Assembly: GCA_028278425.1 (NCBI GenBank)
Contig: JANQEJ010000026.1
Location: 1 to 50,593 of the forward strand
Length of the DNA stretch: 50,593 bases
Source: Planctomycetota bacterium
GTDB lineage: Bacteria > Planctomycetota > UBA1135 > GCA-002686595
Direction: 5' to 3'
Part shown: positions 27,092 through 37,700 of the stretch, one piece after another
Layout of the letters: each line of letters begins with the position of its first letter
How positions within the stretch are numbered: the first letter of the stretch is position 1
Made by a program: the position numbers and the translations under genes
The notes under the pieces: generated by a model
The model's database searches: none
The model's input: only the letters and a program-made list of their open reading frames with translations
What the model was told of the DNA's origin: nothing

Positions 27092-27556
27092 GTCTTCGCC
27101 GAACGGTTCCACGTGGAAGGGCGGCGCCCGGATTCCTTCGGGACGTTTTGAACCGTGGGAGCTTGCCTTCATCGTCTGTTCTTAGGGTGGCGCCGCCCTG
27201 CGAGGCCGAAGGCCGAGCCCGGCGAAAAGTGGCCCGTCTTCGGGCCGCTTTGAGCCGTGAGGACGCGAGGCGGAGCCGAGTCTGTCCGTCAGCGCCAAAG
27301 GCGCGGTCCTCGGTCCCTCCTTCGTCTCCTCGCGTGCAGCGAGCGAAGCGAGCGGAATGCGAGTCCTCGGAGGAGGAACCAAAACGATCCAGGGAATGCC
27401 GCTCGTTCCCTTTGGCGCCTGACGCCTTTGGCCGCCGAAGGCGCCAAACAGCCCACCCGCACTCCCACCCTCTCGCACACTCCACGGACCTCCGAAGCCT
27501 CCGTCCGAAGAAAGGAAAGGACTCAAAGAGCTCCTTTTCGCCTCGCTTCGCTCGCC
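27092..27556 (+). repeat. Long inverted repeat, right arm (structured element copy 1R)
   Basis: It carries a series of hairpins in plus orientation: a long-range 11-bp stem (27118-27128 with 27189-27199), GGCC-GAA-GGCC (27204-27214), an 11-bp stem with TCTT loop (27226-27236 with 27241-27251), GCGCC-AAA-GGCGC (27292-27304), CTCGCGT/ATGCGAG (27329-27335 with 27357-27363) and TTTGGCGCC/GGCGCCAAA (27411-27419 with 27440-27448). The same order of stems occurs at 50311-50583 with different bases but intact pairing. Confidence 0.9.
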
Positions 27557-27734
27557 GTGCGCAAACGACCGGGTCTTGCGTTCGCTTTCGCAGGCTCCTT
27601 CCCGTGCGGATTCCCGTGATACCTCCTCGTTTGTACGCACCTAGTTAACGCACCTCGCGTCGGGCAGGCCGGAAGCGGGTGGGGCGGAATTGGAGTCCGC
27701 CAGGGTTCAAGGTTTTCGGAACGGAGGTTCCACA
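27557..27734 (+). other. Leader region of lipoprotein A1
   Basis: These 178 bases lie between the inverted repeat and the A1 start. They contain a strong Shine-Dalgarno (CGGAGG ending at 27727). The promoter is not obvious; a relatively AT-rich patch with CTAGTTAAC lies near 27640. Confidence 0.5.
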
Positions 27735-30700
27735 ATGGTCTCGAAGCGAGACTTGGGGGGCGCTTTCGTCTTTGCGCTCGGTGTCTTTGGGTGCAACAGC
27801 GGTGGGGCCGGGGAGGAAATGACCGGGGTTCCGGGCGAGGAGATCGAGAAGCCGGACGGGAGCGGGCCGTTCTTCAACGACGTGAACGAAGCGGGTGGCG
27901 CGTCTTTCCTGCGCATCGAGGAGATGGTGTGGGGGCGTCTGGTCAACGTGCACGACGTGGACGGGAACGGCGAGACGAATCCGGTGGCGGTGTTTCGCGA
28001 CTTTGTGATCTCCGAGAACGTGCAGAGCGACCCGAATCGTTGGTTGCTCGAGACGAATCAGGCGACGCAGACGACGCGGCTCGTGATCCTTCGCACCAAG
28101 GGGGAGGGCACGGAGTTCGTCGACCTGCTCGAGCAGGCGTCGCAGGGCCTGAGCCCGATCCTGCCGAAGGGCGACACGCCCGGCACGCTGCCGCCGTTCT
28201 CGTTCATCGCGCGGAACGCGGCTTTGATGATCCGCTTCAACGACCTCCTGTTGGACGACGCGGACGCGGTGGACAAGCTCGGGGAGAACGTCCTGGTCAG
28301 GACCGATTACCCGCCGACGGTTCCCTTCACGGCGAACCGGATCCTCTTCGATCCGAACCACGGCGGGCTGGCGGGGGACGGGGGGAGCCAGGCGTTCCAC
28401 TCCACGCGGGTGATCATCGACATGACGGTGTCCGCCGCGGAGGCGGCCGACGACCTGAAGCTCACCGTGAACTCGCTCGGGCTTCCGGCGAGCCTGGTCA
28501 CGACGAGCCAGGCCAACGTGGCCGTGCGCATTCCGTCGCAGGTCGCGCCGAGCGCGACGCAGTTCCAGGTGCTGACCAACCTCGCCGGCCACGGCGTGGC
28601 GACCGCCGACCACGGTCCGGTCGACTTCGATTCGCCCACGTTGGACGTGGTGCGAGCGATGCGCTCGGGAAACGCGCAGGACGCGAGCAACGGCTTCCTC
28701 CTCGATCTGGACCAGCCCGTTCTGCTCGGCGGGTGGCCGGTCACGGTCGACTCCGCGATCGCCGACCCCGGCGGGGACGCGGGGTTCGACTTCCTGGTGG
28801 ACCTGACGTTCGCGACGCCCTGCCGGGCGGCGGCGCAGCCGGACGACGTGCTTCAGCTTCCCGGTCTCTTCCTCGAGGTCGAAGAGGAAAGCGGGACGCC
28901 GGACGTCTCCGGCCGGATCGCCGGCGTGGCGGTGCGGTCGCTCTCCGACGCGCCGGTGACGGCCGTCGAGTTGCTCGGCGGGGCGGTGTACCAGCGACCG
29001 TACGAGCCCGGGGTTCTGCCGGCCGCCCTGGACGGCTGCTGGCTCGACTTCACGCCGCAACCGGGTGTCCATCCCGCCGAGGACGTCTCGCCGAATTCGC
29101 AGATCACGCTGCACTTCAGCGAGCCGATGGACCCGTCGTCGGTCCTTCCCTTCGACACGTTCCTCGTCAAGCGCAAGGACGCCGTCCCGACGCCGCCCGA
29201 CATCGTGGTCGGGGAGATCGAGGCGTCGGCCGATGCGCGCGAGTTCGACTTCACGCCGCTCCTGCCGTTCTCCCACACGGTGGGCGCGGTGGAGAGCTAC
29301 CACGTCGACCTCGACGGCGGCGCCGGCGGGATCCGCGACCTGGCGGGCAACGCCCCGGTCGCTCTGCCGGGGACGGTCCGCTTCGAGCTCGACCCGCTCG
29401 CCGGAACGCAGATCAGCGGCGGGATCGTGTTGCGGTTCGAGAGCGCCGACGAGCTCGTCCACCCGCCGGCGGCGGCCGGCCGCGACGACCTGCGCGGCCA
29501 GTTCCTGTACGACCCCGACCGCGGGCTGATCCGCCCGCGGCCGGTGGTGCGCTCCTCGTTCCTCGCGGACCGCTCGCAGGTGATTCCCGGTTTGATGACC
29601 GCGTTTCCGGCGGGCGTGCAGACGCCGCTCTCTCCGCTCGGGAGCAAGATGATGACGGTGTGGCGGTATTGCGACCTCGGGCTGACCGCCACGGACGACG
29701 CTTCGTACAACGTCGACGTCGACGGGATCAACTGGTCGCCGGTGGGCGCCGCCGTGAGCGCGGACTTCTTCCCCGAGTTCGAGATGCGGCTCGCGCACAG
29801 CCGCTTCCACCCGGACGAGGCGCTGGCGCCGTCGGGTGCGCTGGCGACGCCGGCCTCCGGTCTCTCGAAGACGAGCTTCGACGCCAACGTGCACCCGGAT
29901 CCGTCCGCGCAAGTGATCGTGCACGAGAAGCCGAAGGGCTATCTCGTCAACCCGGTCGACCTGTTCGCCGCGCCGAGCGGGACGCTGCTGATGCCCTACC
30001 CGCTGAACCGCGGGCCGAACCCGGACGACCACGTCTACTACACCTGGCGCGACACGACGATTCGCGAGAAGGGCGCTCCGTTCTCCGCGGGCATCGACCC
30101 GGGGATCATGGCGCAGGCCGGGCTGAGCGCGTCCGCCGGATCGCTCGCGGCGCCGGGCGCCGTGCCGACCGTCGGGCTGCCGCTCCTGATGGAGTTCCGC
30201 TGCTACGAAACGCCGGACGGGGTCGGGCTCAACTCGTTCGACATCTCGCTCGCGTTCACCGGGTCGCGCCAGCCGAACTTCCGGATCTTCGGCACCGGCG
30301 GCGTCAACACGCTGCAGGCGAAGGTGACGAAGGATCCCGATCTGCTCGACGTGCCGGACGGCGGTTTCAACCCGATGTTCTCCGGCGCGCCGACGCCGCC
30401 GGACGACAACTCCTTCTACATCGGCCAGCTCGACGTGATCACGCGCGTGAGTCGCGTCCACACGGTCTGGATCGATTGCCAGCAGAGCGAGCCGGACTTC
30501 CTGGCGCCGGTGGTCGAGCCCGACCCGTCGGAGCTCCCCCAGGGAACCGAGGTGCGGATCGCGTGGCGCGGTGCGACGAGCATCGGCGGTCTCTCCGGGG
30601 CCGACTACGCCTACGACGCCGACCACATCGATCCGTACGGGGACGTGCGGCCCGACGACACGAGCACGCCGCCGGTTCCCATCTTCTTCGGCGGCACCGC

Positions 30701-30866
30701 GGACATCGTCTTCGTCCAGCCCGGGGACGCGTCCTGGGCCGACGACCTCGACGCGGTGGACGGCGCGCGTTACCTCCAGGCGCGGATCACCTTCATCGGC
30801 AACGCGGAGACCTTGCTCTCGGCGGAGCTCTCGAGCCTTGGAATCGCTTTCGCAGCCGGTTCCTGA
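27735..30866 (+). CDS. Giant Ig-like lipoprotein, family A (A1)
   Basis: This 1043-residue secreted lipoprotein has a signal ending GVFGC (C20) followed by a Gly-rich spacer. Around residues 445-475 it has a bacterial Ig-like (Big_5/SbsA-type) segment, QITLHFSEPMDPSSV. The rest is beta-rich with no enzyme motif that I recognise. The C-terminal 60 residues (RYLQARITFIGNAETLL, then ELSSLGIAF) resemble the ends of the other lipoproteins in this region. It is a paralogue of the next gene along its whole length (for example GVQTPLSPLGSK and VYYTWRDT are shared). GGAGG 7 nt before the ATG decides the start. It is probably a surface or outer-membrane protein; its function is unknown. Confidence 0.88.
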   Translation: MVSKRDLGGAFVFALGVFGCNSGGAGEEMTGVPGEEIEKPDGSGPFFNDVNEAGGASFLRIEEMVWGRLVNVHDVDGNGETNPVAVFRDFVISENVQSDPNRWLLETNQATQTTRLVILRTKGEGTEFVDLLEQASQGLSPILPKGDTPGTLPPFSFIARNAALMIRFNDLLLDDADAVDKLGENVLVRTDYPPTVPFTANRILFDPNHGGLAGDGGSQAFHSTRVIIDMTVSAAEAADDLKLTVNSLGLPASLVTTSQANVAVRIPSQVAPSATQFQVLTNLAGHGVATADHGPVDFDSPTLDVVRAMRSGNAQDASNGFLLDLDQPVLLGGWPVTVDSAIADPGGDAGFDFLVDLTFATPCRAAAQPDDVLQLPGLFLEVEEESGTPDVSGRIAGVAVRSLSDAPVTAVELLGGAVYQRPYEPGVLPAALDGCWLDFTPQPGVHPAEDVSPNSQITLHFSEPMDPSSVLPFDTFLVKRKDAVPTPPDIVVGEIEASADAREFDFTPLLPFSHTVGAVESYHVDLDGGAGGIRDLAGNAPVALPGTVRFELDPLAGTQISGGIVLRFESADELVHPPAAAGRDDLRGQFLYDPDRGLIRPRPVVRSSFLADRSQVIPGLMTAFPAGVQTPLSPLGSKMMTVWRYCDLGLTATDDASYNVDVDGINWSPVGAAVSADFFPEFEMRLAHSRFHPDEALAPSGALATPASGLSKTSFDANVHPDPSAQVIVHEKPKGYLVNPVDLFAAPSGTLLMPYPLNRGPNPDDHVYYTWRDTTIREKGAPFSAGIDPGIMAQAGLSASAGSLAAPGAVPTVGLPLLMEFRCYETPDGVGLNSFDISLAFTGSRQPNFRIFGTGGVNTLQAKVTKDPDLLDVPDGGFNPMFSGAPTPPDDNSFYIGQLDVITRVSRVHTVWIDCQQSEPDFLAPVVEPDPSELPQGTEVRIAWRGATSIGGLSGADYAYDADHIDPYGDVRPDDTSTPPVPIFFGGTADIVFVQPGDASWADDLDAVDGARYLQARITFIGNAETLLSAELSSLGIAFAAGS

Positions 30867-31438
30867 GCCGGGCGGGGGTGGGGTGCTCGCACCCGTCCGG
30901 CGCGCCGTTTCGTGCGGAAACGCACGTCCCGCCCCGGGCGGGTGGCGGCGACCGCACGCTTCCCGTTCCCGGGCCCTCCCCGCGAGGGCCGGGACGTCGT
31001 TGCAACCTCTCGTTTTGCAGGGGGTTACGCCGCTCGACGGCCTCGACGGAAAGGCGCCCCGGGGGCGGCTCAGGCCCTCTCCCCGCGGCATGCCATTTGA
31101 TTTCGAGGGCCCGAATCCGTCCCGGCGGGGCGTCACCGCCCGGACGCGTACGGGGTAGAAACCCGCCCTGCGTCGGGTGGGCTTGACCCCGCCTACGACT
31201 TGATGAAAGAATCGCGGAAACCAGGGCCCCAGGGGCCTGCTAAGGGGACCGGAAGGACCGCTCGAGCCGCCCATTGGGAGGCGGGTGGGCACGCCGGTCC
31301 GCGGCCATTCACGCGCCAGAAGAATACCCACGCCCCCTCCATCTCCTGCCGCAGAGCGGCAGCCCGCGCATTCATCCCCACAACCCTCACGCCCGAGCCC
31401 TTCTCCTGATTCCCGGGAGCCCAGAGGACCCCACCGTC
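30867..31438 (+). other. Long intergenic region with stable hairpins before A2
   Basis: No gene is seen in these 572 bases. Three compact hairpins come first: GGGTG-CTCG-CACCC (30881-30894), CGTGCG-GAAA-CGCACG with a GNRA-type loop (30911-30926), and GGCCCTC/GAGGGCC (30972-30978 with 30984-30990) extended by four more pairs across a one-base bulge. None is followed by a proper T-run. A possible promoter for A2 is TTGACC about 17-18 nt before AAGAAT (around 31182-31212), which would leave a leader of about 220 nt. Confidence 0.5.
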
Positions 31439-34400
31439 ATGGCAGCGTCGAACCACACCGACTTCCGTCCCGATTTCGCCGGCCTTTTCTCCTCCAAGAA
31501 GCGCTGGGCTCCGCTCGCGGTTGCGACGGTTCCCCTCGCCCTGCTCGGCGGCTGCAACTCCGGCTCTTCGAGCGGCGGCGGCATGGTGGGGGCCGAAGGC
31601 GACATGCTGGCGAAGCCCGGGGGCGGCTTCTTCATCAACCAGGCGAACGAGGGCGGCGACGCTTCGTTCCTCGAGCTCCTGGACCTCTCCTGGGGGCGAC
31701 TGGTCGACGTCCACGACATCGACGAGGCGACCGGCGACGTCGATCCGACGCCGGTCTTCAAGGACTTCGTCATCAACGAGAACGTCCAGACCGACGGCAC
31801 GAACTACGTGCTCGAGACGAACCCCGTCACGCAGAAGACCCGGCTGATCGTGCAGGCCGAGGTGAAGGACGACGACGGGGACGGGATCTTCGACGGGGAC
31901 TTCGTCGACCTGGTCAAGCTCGCCGGGTCGAACCTGAGCCCGATCCAGCCGAAGGACGACGACCCGGCCACGCTGCCGCCGTTCTCGTTCATCGCCCGCA
32001 ACTCCGCGCTGGTGCTGCGGTTCAACGACATGATCGCGGACGACGACGGCGCGCTCCTGTCGCTTCCCAACAACGTCAAGGTCCTGAGCGACTACCCGCC
32101 GACCATCCCGTTCACGGACAAGCGGATGATCTTCGACCCCAACTACGGGGGGCTCACCGGCGCGTCCTACCACTCGACCCGCATCATCATCGACCTGACC
32201 GTCTCCGAGCAGGAGGCGCTCGCGATGACGGTGCCCGTCGGGCTCAACTCGCTCGGCCTTCCGCCGAGCCTGACGACCACGACCCAGGCCAACGTCTCGA
32301 TCCGCATCCCCTCCGAGACGGCGTTCTCCGCCGGCCAGTTCACGCGGCTCACGAACCTGACCGGACACGGGGTCTCGACCTCGGACGGTGGTCCGGTGGA
32401 CTTCGGCTCGCCGACGGTCGACGTCGTCCGGGCGATGCGGTCCGGCAACGCGGTCGACGACAACAACGGCTTCCTGCTCGACCTCAACCCGCCGGAGCTG
32501 CTCGGCGGCTGGCCGATGACGGTCGACTTCGTCGAGGACCTGGCCGGCGGGAACCTCGGCTTTGACTTCAAGATCGACATCACGTTCACGACGCCGTGCC
32601 AGTCCAAGCCGGAGCCCGGCAACATCATCGAGTTGCCCGGCGTCTTCATGGAGGTCACGAAGGACGGTCTGCCGCCGGACTTCGTCACCGGCGAGGTGCC
32701 CGGCCTCGAGGTCCGCGTCCTCACGGACGATCCCCTCACGACCAACGACCTTCTCGGCGCCGGTCTGTTCAAGCGGACGTTCGACGCTTCGCTGTTCCCG
32801 GCCGCCCTCGAGGGCTGCTGGATCAGCTTCGCGCCCCTTCCGGGCGTGTTCCCCGCGACCGACGTCGCGCCGGGCTCGCAGGCGATCCTGCGCTTCAGCG
32901 AGCCGATGGACCCGGCGACGGTGAAGCCGTTCGACACGTTCATCTTCCAGCGGGTCGCGGTCAACCCGAGCCCGCTCGAGATCGTGGTCGGCGAGGTGGT
33001 GCCGTCCGGCGACGTGAAGGAGTTCACGTACACGCCGGTGTTGCCGCTGAACCACTCGGAGGGCACCGACGAGACGTACTTCATCACCCTCGTGGGCGGC
33101 GACGGCGGCATCTCCGACCTCGCGGGCAACGCGCCGGTCGGTCTGCCCGGGCAGATCCCGTTCATGCTCGACAAGGACGCTCCCACGGAGACGAACGGCG
33201 GCATCGTCCTGCGCTTCAACTCGCTCGACGAGGTCTCGCACCCCACCGGCCTCGCGCCGGCCGGGTCGCCCGACATCCGCGGCCAGTTCCTGTTCGATCC
33301 GGACCGCGGCGTGATCAAGCCGCGCCCGGTCGTGCGCTCGACCGCGGTGGCCGACCGCACGCAGGCGGTGCCCAGCATCATGATCCCGTTCCCGCCGGGC
33401 GTGCAGACTCCGCTTTCGCCGCTCGGCAGCAAGCTGATGACGGTGTGGCGCTACTGCGACGTGGGCTTCTCGACGGAGGACGAGTCCAACCACAACCTCG
33501 ACGTCGAGGGTCTGAACTGGTCGCCGATCGGCGGTCAGGTGGTCTCCGACTTCTACGAGGAGTTCGAGATCCGGCTGTCGCACAGCCACTACCTGCCGGA
33601 GGAGCACCTGTCGCCGACGTCGCTCCTGCCGACCAAGCCCCAGTCGGGCCTGGTCAAGACGTACGCGTCCAACGTGCTGGTCGACCCGCTCAGCCCGCAG
33701 AAGGTCATGCACCCGCGCGCCGACGGTTACGTCCTGAACCCGATCGACCTGTTCCTGAGCTCGACGGGCACCTTCATGATGCCCTTCCCGCTCAACCGGG
33801 GATCCTCGGATCCGGCCGACCACGTGTACTACACCTGGCGCGACACCTCGGTTCTCGCGCTGGCGGGCCCGAACAACCACGGCATCGACCTCTTCGTGAT
33901 GGAGGACGTCGGGCTCATCGACGAGGACGAGCACGGCCTCATCGCGCCCAGCGGTCAGATTCCGTCGATCGGTCTCCCGCTCCTGATGGAGTACCGCACC
34001 TACCCGACCGACAACGGCGTCGGGCTGAACTCCTTCGACATCTCGCTGGCGATCAACACGTCGCGCCTGCCCGCCTTCCGGGTCTTCTCGACCGGCGGTC
34101 TGGACACGTCGAGCACGCTCGTGAAGAAGGACCCCGACCTCGAGGTCGTCGCCTCGGGCGGCTTCAACCCGCTCTCCACGCCTCCCGGCAAGTCCACGCC
34201 GCCGGACGACAACTCCTGGTACGTGGGCCAGATGGACGTGATCTCGCGCATCAGCCGGATTCACACGATCTGGCTGGACACCCTGCAGGGCGGCGGCATC
34301 ACGGACTTCCTCGACCCGGTCGTCGAGCCGACGCCGGGCGAGCAGCCGAGCGGAGCCGAGCTCGTGTTCAACTACCGCGGCGCCTCCGCGATCGGCGGGG

Positions 34401-34690
34401 AGTCGTTCACCGCCGGCAAGGGCTACGCGTTCGACGGCATCCACCTCGACCCGTACGGGGACGTGCGCGACGACGACCCCACCGCCTTCCCGCCGGCGCC
34501 CGAGTACCTGGGTGGGTTGAACAGCGACATCACCTTCCTGAACCCCGGTGACGAGACTTGGGCGGACTCGATCGACGACATCGACACCGCTCGCTTCTTC
34601 CAGGTCCGCGTCACGTTCCTGGGCAACACGACGACGCTCCTGAACGCCGAGCTCTCCGCCCTCGGCGTCGCGTACATCATCAACAGCTAA
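31439..34690 (+). CDS. Giant Ig-like lipoprotein, family A (A2)
   Basis: This 1083-residue paralogue of A1 has a longer cytoplasmic N-terminus before the signal helix and a lipobox LLGGC (C39). The Ig-like segment reads AILRFSEPMDPATV (about residues 480-500). Differences from A1 are mostly conservative and it lacks any frameshift, so both copies look functional. AGAGGA lies 11 nt before the ATG. The B1 gene follows after 28 nt and the terminator comes only after B1, so A2 and B1 form one operon and their products may work together at the cell surface. Confidence 0.88.
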   Translation: MAASNHTDFRPDFAGLFSSKKRWAPLAVATVPLALLGGCNSGSSSGGGMVGAEGDMLAKPGGGFFINQANEGGDASFLELLDLSWGRLVDVHDIDEATGDVDPTPVFKDFVINENVQTDGTNYVLETNPVTQKTRLIVQAEVKDDDGDGIFDGDFVDLVKLAGSNLSPIQPKDDDPATLPPFSFIARNSALVLRFNDMIADDDGALLSLPNNVKVLSDYPPTIPFTDKRMIFDPNYGGLTGASYHSTRIIIDLTVSEQEALAMTVPVGLNSLGLPPSLTTTTQANVSIRIPSETAFSAGQFTRLTNLTGHGVSTSDGGPVDFGSPTVDVVRAMRSGNAVDDNNGFLLDLNPPELLGGWPMTVDFVEDLAGGNLGFDFKIDITFTTPCQSKPEPGNIIELPGVFMEVTKDGLPPDFVTGEVPGLEVRVLTDDPLTTNDLLGAGLFKRTFDASLFPAALEGCWISFAPLPGVFPATDVAPGSQAILRFSEPMDPATVKPFDTFIFQRVAVNPSPLEIVVGEVVPSGDVKEFTYTPVLPLNHSEGTDETYFITLVGGDGGISDLAGNAPVGLPGQIPFMLDKDAPTETNGGIVLRFNSLDEVSHPTGLAPAGSPDIRGQFLFDPDRGVIKPRPVVRSTAVADRTQAVPSIMIPFPPGVQTPLSPLGSKLMTVWRYCDVGFSTEDESNHNLDVEGLNWSPIGGQVVSDFYEEFEIRLSHSHYLPEEHLSPTSLLPTKPQSGLVKTYASNVLVDPLSPQKVMHPRADGYVLNPIDLFLSSTGTFMMPFPLNRGSSDPADHVYYTWRDTSVLALAGPNNHGIDLFVMEDVGLIDEDEHGLIAPSGQIPSIGLPLLMEYRTYPTDNGVGLNSFDISLAINTSRLPAFRVFSTGGLDTSSTLVKKDPDLEVVASGGFNPLSTPPGKSTPPDDNSWYVGQMDVISRISRIHTIWLDTLQGGGITDFLDPVVEPTPGEQPSGAELVFNYRGASAIGGESFTAGKGYAFDGIHLDPYGDVRDDDPTAFPPAPEYLGGLNSDITFLNPGDETWADSIDDIDTARFFQVRVTFLGNTTTLLNAELSALGVAYIINS

Positions 34691-34718
34691 CGTCCCCCCG
34701 ATTCGAGGTCTTCGAACC

Positions 34719-37700
34719 ATGCGCCATCGCAAGGCTCTCTCCCGCCTGTTCGTCGGCTCCGCCGCCGTGGGCGCCGCTTTCCTCTCCGCGTGCAGCGGCG
34801 GGGGGGGCTCTTCCCCCGCTCAAGGCGGTTTCCAGTTGGTCGGGATCTCCTTTCAGGACGGCGAGCCGCTGGAGATCAACGCTCAGATCGAGCTGACCTT
34901 CAACGGGGACGTCTCGCTCGCGTCGATCGATACGGGGAGCACGCTCCAGATCCGATCCATCGACGGCAGCGGCGCCCCGGCCTTCTTCAGCGCGGCGTAC
35001 AAGACGGACCCCGCCACGGGGCTTGCGGTCACCGACACGATCGTGATCCAGCCGTTCTGTCCGCTCCTGGGGGACTTCTCCGACGCCGGCTTCCAGCCGG
35101 GCGGGATCCTGTACGAGCTCTTCGTGCCCGGAACCGACGCGTCGCCGTTCACCATCACCTCGATCGCCGGCGCGCCGCTGGAGATCACGCAGCGGCGGAC
35201 CTTCGTCACGCCCGACTCGATGTTGCCCGCGGCCGTGTTCGAGGACACCGTGCTCGGTCCGCCGGCCTTCGTGCCGTTCTTCCCCGACGACTCGCCCGCG
35301 ACGTTCGTGCGGCTCGGCGACGGGACCGAGGTCCCGTTCGCCTTCAACGGTTCGACGCACGAGCTCGACGCCACCGACTCGCTGCCGCTGAACCTCTACA
35401 GCGACACCGACAGCACGGTCACCTACATCGTCCAGCTCAACCAGCCGGTGGATCCGTCGGCGAACAACCTCAACGACGACCGCGTGCGCATCGAGTTCCT
35501 GGACGGCGCGGGGCAGTGGCAGGCGTTCCAGACCCTGGTCGAGCTCGAATCGAACTGCAAGCTCGGCTTGCCCGGCGCGGTTCTCAAGCTGACGCCGCTC
35601 GGCATCCTGCCGCAGGACAGCCAGATCCGGATCACGATCGTGGCCGGATTCACCGACCTGAAGGGGCTGGATTCGGTCGACGCCGATCAGACCGACTTCT
35701 TCTCGCCGACCGCCGAGCTCGACTTCGCCAGCCTCGCGCCGGCGGACGACGGCGCCGACGAGCTGATCGAGAACTTCCTCCTGTCCGGCGAGATGGCCGG
35801 CTCCTTCGAGGACACCGAAGCCACGTTCGACACCCCCGTGGCGAGCTGGGAGAACGGCGCGCTGACCTCGGCCTTCGATTTCCAGGGCACCGGCGGTCCG
35901 GGCGGCGACTTCGACTGGATCACGCCCCTCGGCGCCATCAACTTCTCGACGGTCTTCGAGGAGATCACCGGCGGCAAGGACGGGGATCCGCTGCAGACGA
36001 TCCCGGTCGTCAACGGCGTGATCGACATCAACGACATGACGGTCGCGGCCGGCACCACGCTGCGCGTCGAGCCGGGCGGGAACCCGCTGACGATCGTCCT
36101 CACCGGGGACCTGCGCATCGACGGGATCATCGACATCTCGGGGTACGACGCGAAGCAGGTCGGCACGCTCTTCACGCCGAACTTCCCGGAACCCGGTGCG
36201 GCCGGTTGCGCGACCGGCGGCATGGGCGGCGTCGGGAGCTTCCTGACGAACGCTTCCACGCCCAGCGGCGGGATCGGCGACGGCCCCTTCGGCATCGCCA
36301 ACGCCGGCGGCCAGGGCGGCGAGGCCGGCCACGACCCGACGAGCGACAAGCAGAAGCGTCGCGGCGCGGGCGGCGGCGGCGGACGCTTCGCCGCCGACGT
36401 CATCGGGTCGACGACGCCGGGCCTCATCGTCGAGCAGGGCGACATCGGCCACCCGCAGGGCACCGGAGGCATATCCGGCATGTCGCCGCCCATCGGCGGC
36501 CTTCCGGGCTTCGGACCGTTCCTGGACGGCGACCCGACGAACGACTTCTTCGGCCAGGCGGGCGAGTTCCTCGGCCCGGGCGGGTCGCTGAGCGGCATCA
36601 TCCAGGGCGAGCTCGTGATCCCGTGGGCCGGCTACGGCGGCGGGGCCGGCGGCGACGCCGTCCAGGCCTCGACGTTCCCGACGATTCCCTTCGGCCCCCC
36701 CTACAAGGACAAGAAGGGCGCCGGCGCGGGCGGCGGCGGAGGCCAGCTCCGCATCATCTGCCTCGGCAAGGTGATCTTCGGCCTCTCCGGTCAGATCCTC
36801 TGCGACGGCGGCGACGGCGCCACGGGCGAGAACGTCCTCGGGTTCGATCACATCGCCGGTTCCTCCGGTGGCGCCTCGGGCGGCCACGTGATCATCGAGT
36901 CCGCCGAGCAGATCGACTTCACCGACGGCGGCGCCGCCAACGTCCCGAGGATCGTCATCTCCGCCGTCGGCGGGGTCGGCGGCATTCCGAAGTCGACCGC
37001 CGACCAGTGGAGCGGCGGCGGCAACGGCGGCCCGGGCCTGATCCAGTACCACGTCCGGGAGTCCGACCCGAGCATCGCGGTCGGGACGAGCCTCACGAGC
37101 GACATCGTGATTCCGAGCCTGCCGGGCACGACCCTCGACAGCATGTCCGAGCCGGGCGGCATCGTGCTCGTCCCGAACTTCGGCGCGCGGTCGAAGGCGC
37201 GCTCGCGTTGGATCCCCCTCGGCGCGGCCGCGCAGATCCCGAGCGGGGGTGAGGGACAGGTGTTCTTCACCTTCGACGGCATCGAGTCCGACGACGGCAG
37301 CTCCGACCAGGGCAAGATCCTGACGACGAACGAGATGCCCACCGCGGTGGCCCCGATCCTCCCGGATCCGGTTCTGGCGCCGGAGGTGCTCGGCACCGCC
37401 GCGCCGGATCCGTTCGTGGACGCGAGCGGGTTCACGCTGGTGCTCTCGCAGCCGTCCGTGCAGGTCTTGATCGACGACGCGGGAACCCCGTCGGACGACA
37501 TCTACCTGCGCAACCCCGCGCTGCTCAAGAACTTCATCCTGCGCCTGCAGGGGAGCACCAACACCAAGGACTTCGACATCGTGAGCGCGGCGTACGACGA
37601 CGCTGCCGTGAGCCTGACCCTGACGGTCGATCCCGCCGGTGGCAGCCTCGAGGCCTTCGTGACCGGGCAGGGCGGTCCCTCCAGCGTCGACTACGAGGTG

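Noticed and set aside
26277..27735. Several small ORFs in the inverted-repeat region, some nearly identical in both arms
   Set aside because: Their similarity comes from the inverted repeat itself. Stems change in a way that keeps base pairing, not amino acids, and there are no start-site signals.
30990..31200. A possible riboswitch (c-di-GMP or cobalamin type) before A2
   Set aside because: I looked for known cores such as the GEMM tetraloop receptor or the B12 box and found no match. Only unspecific hairpins are present.
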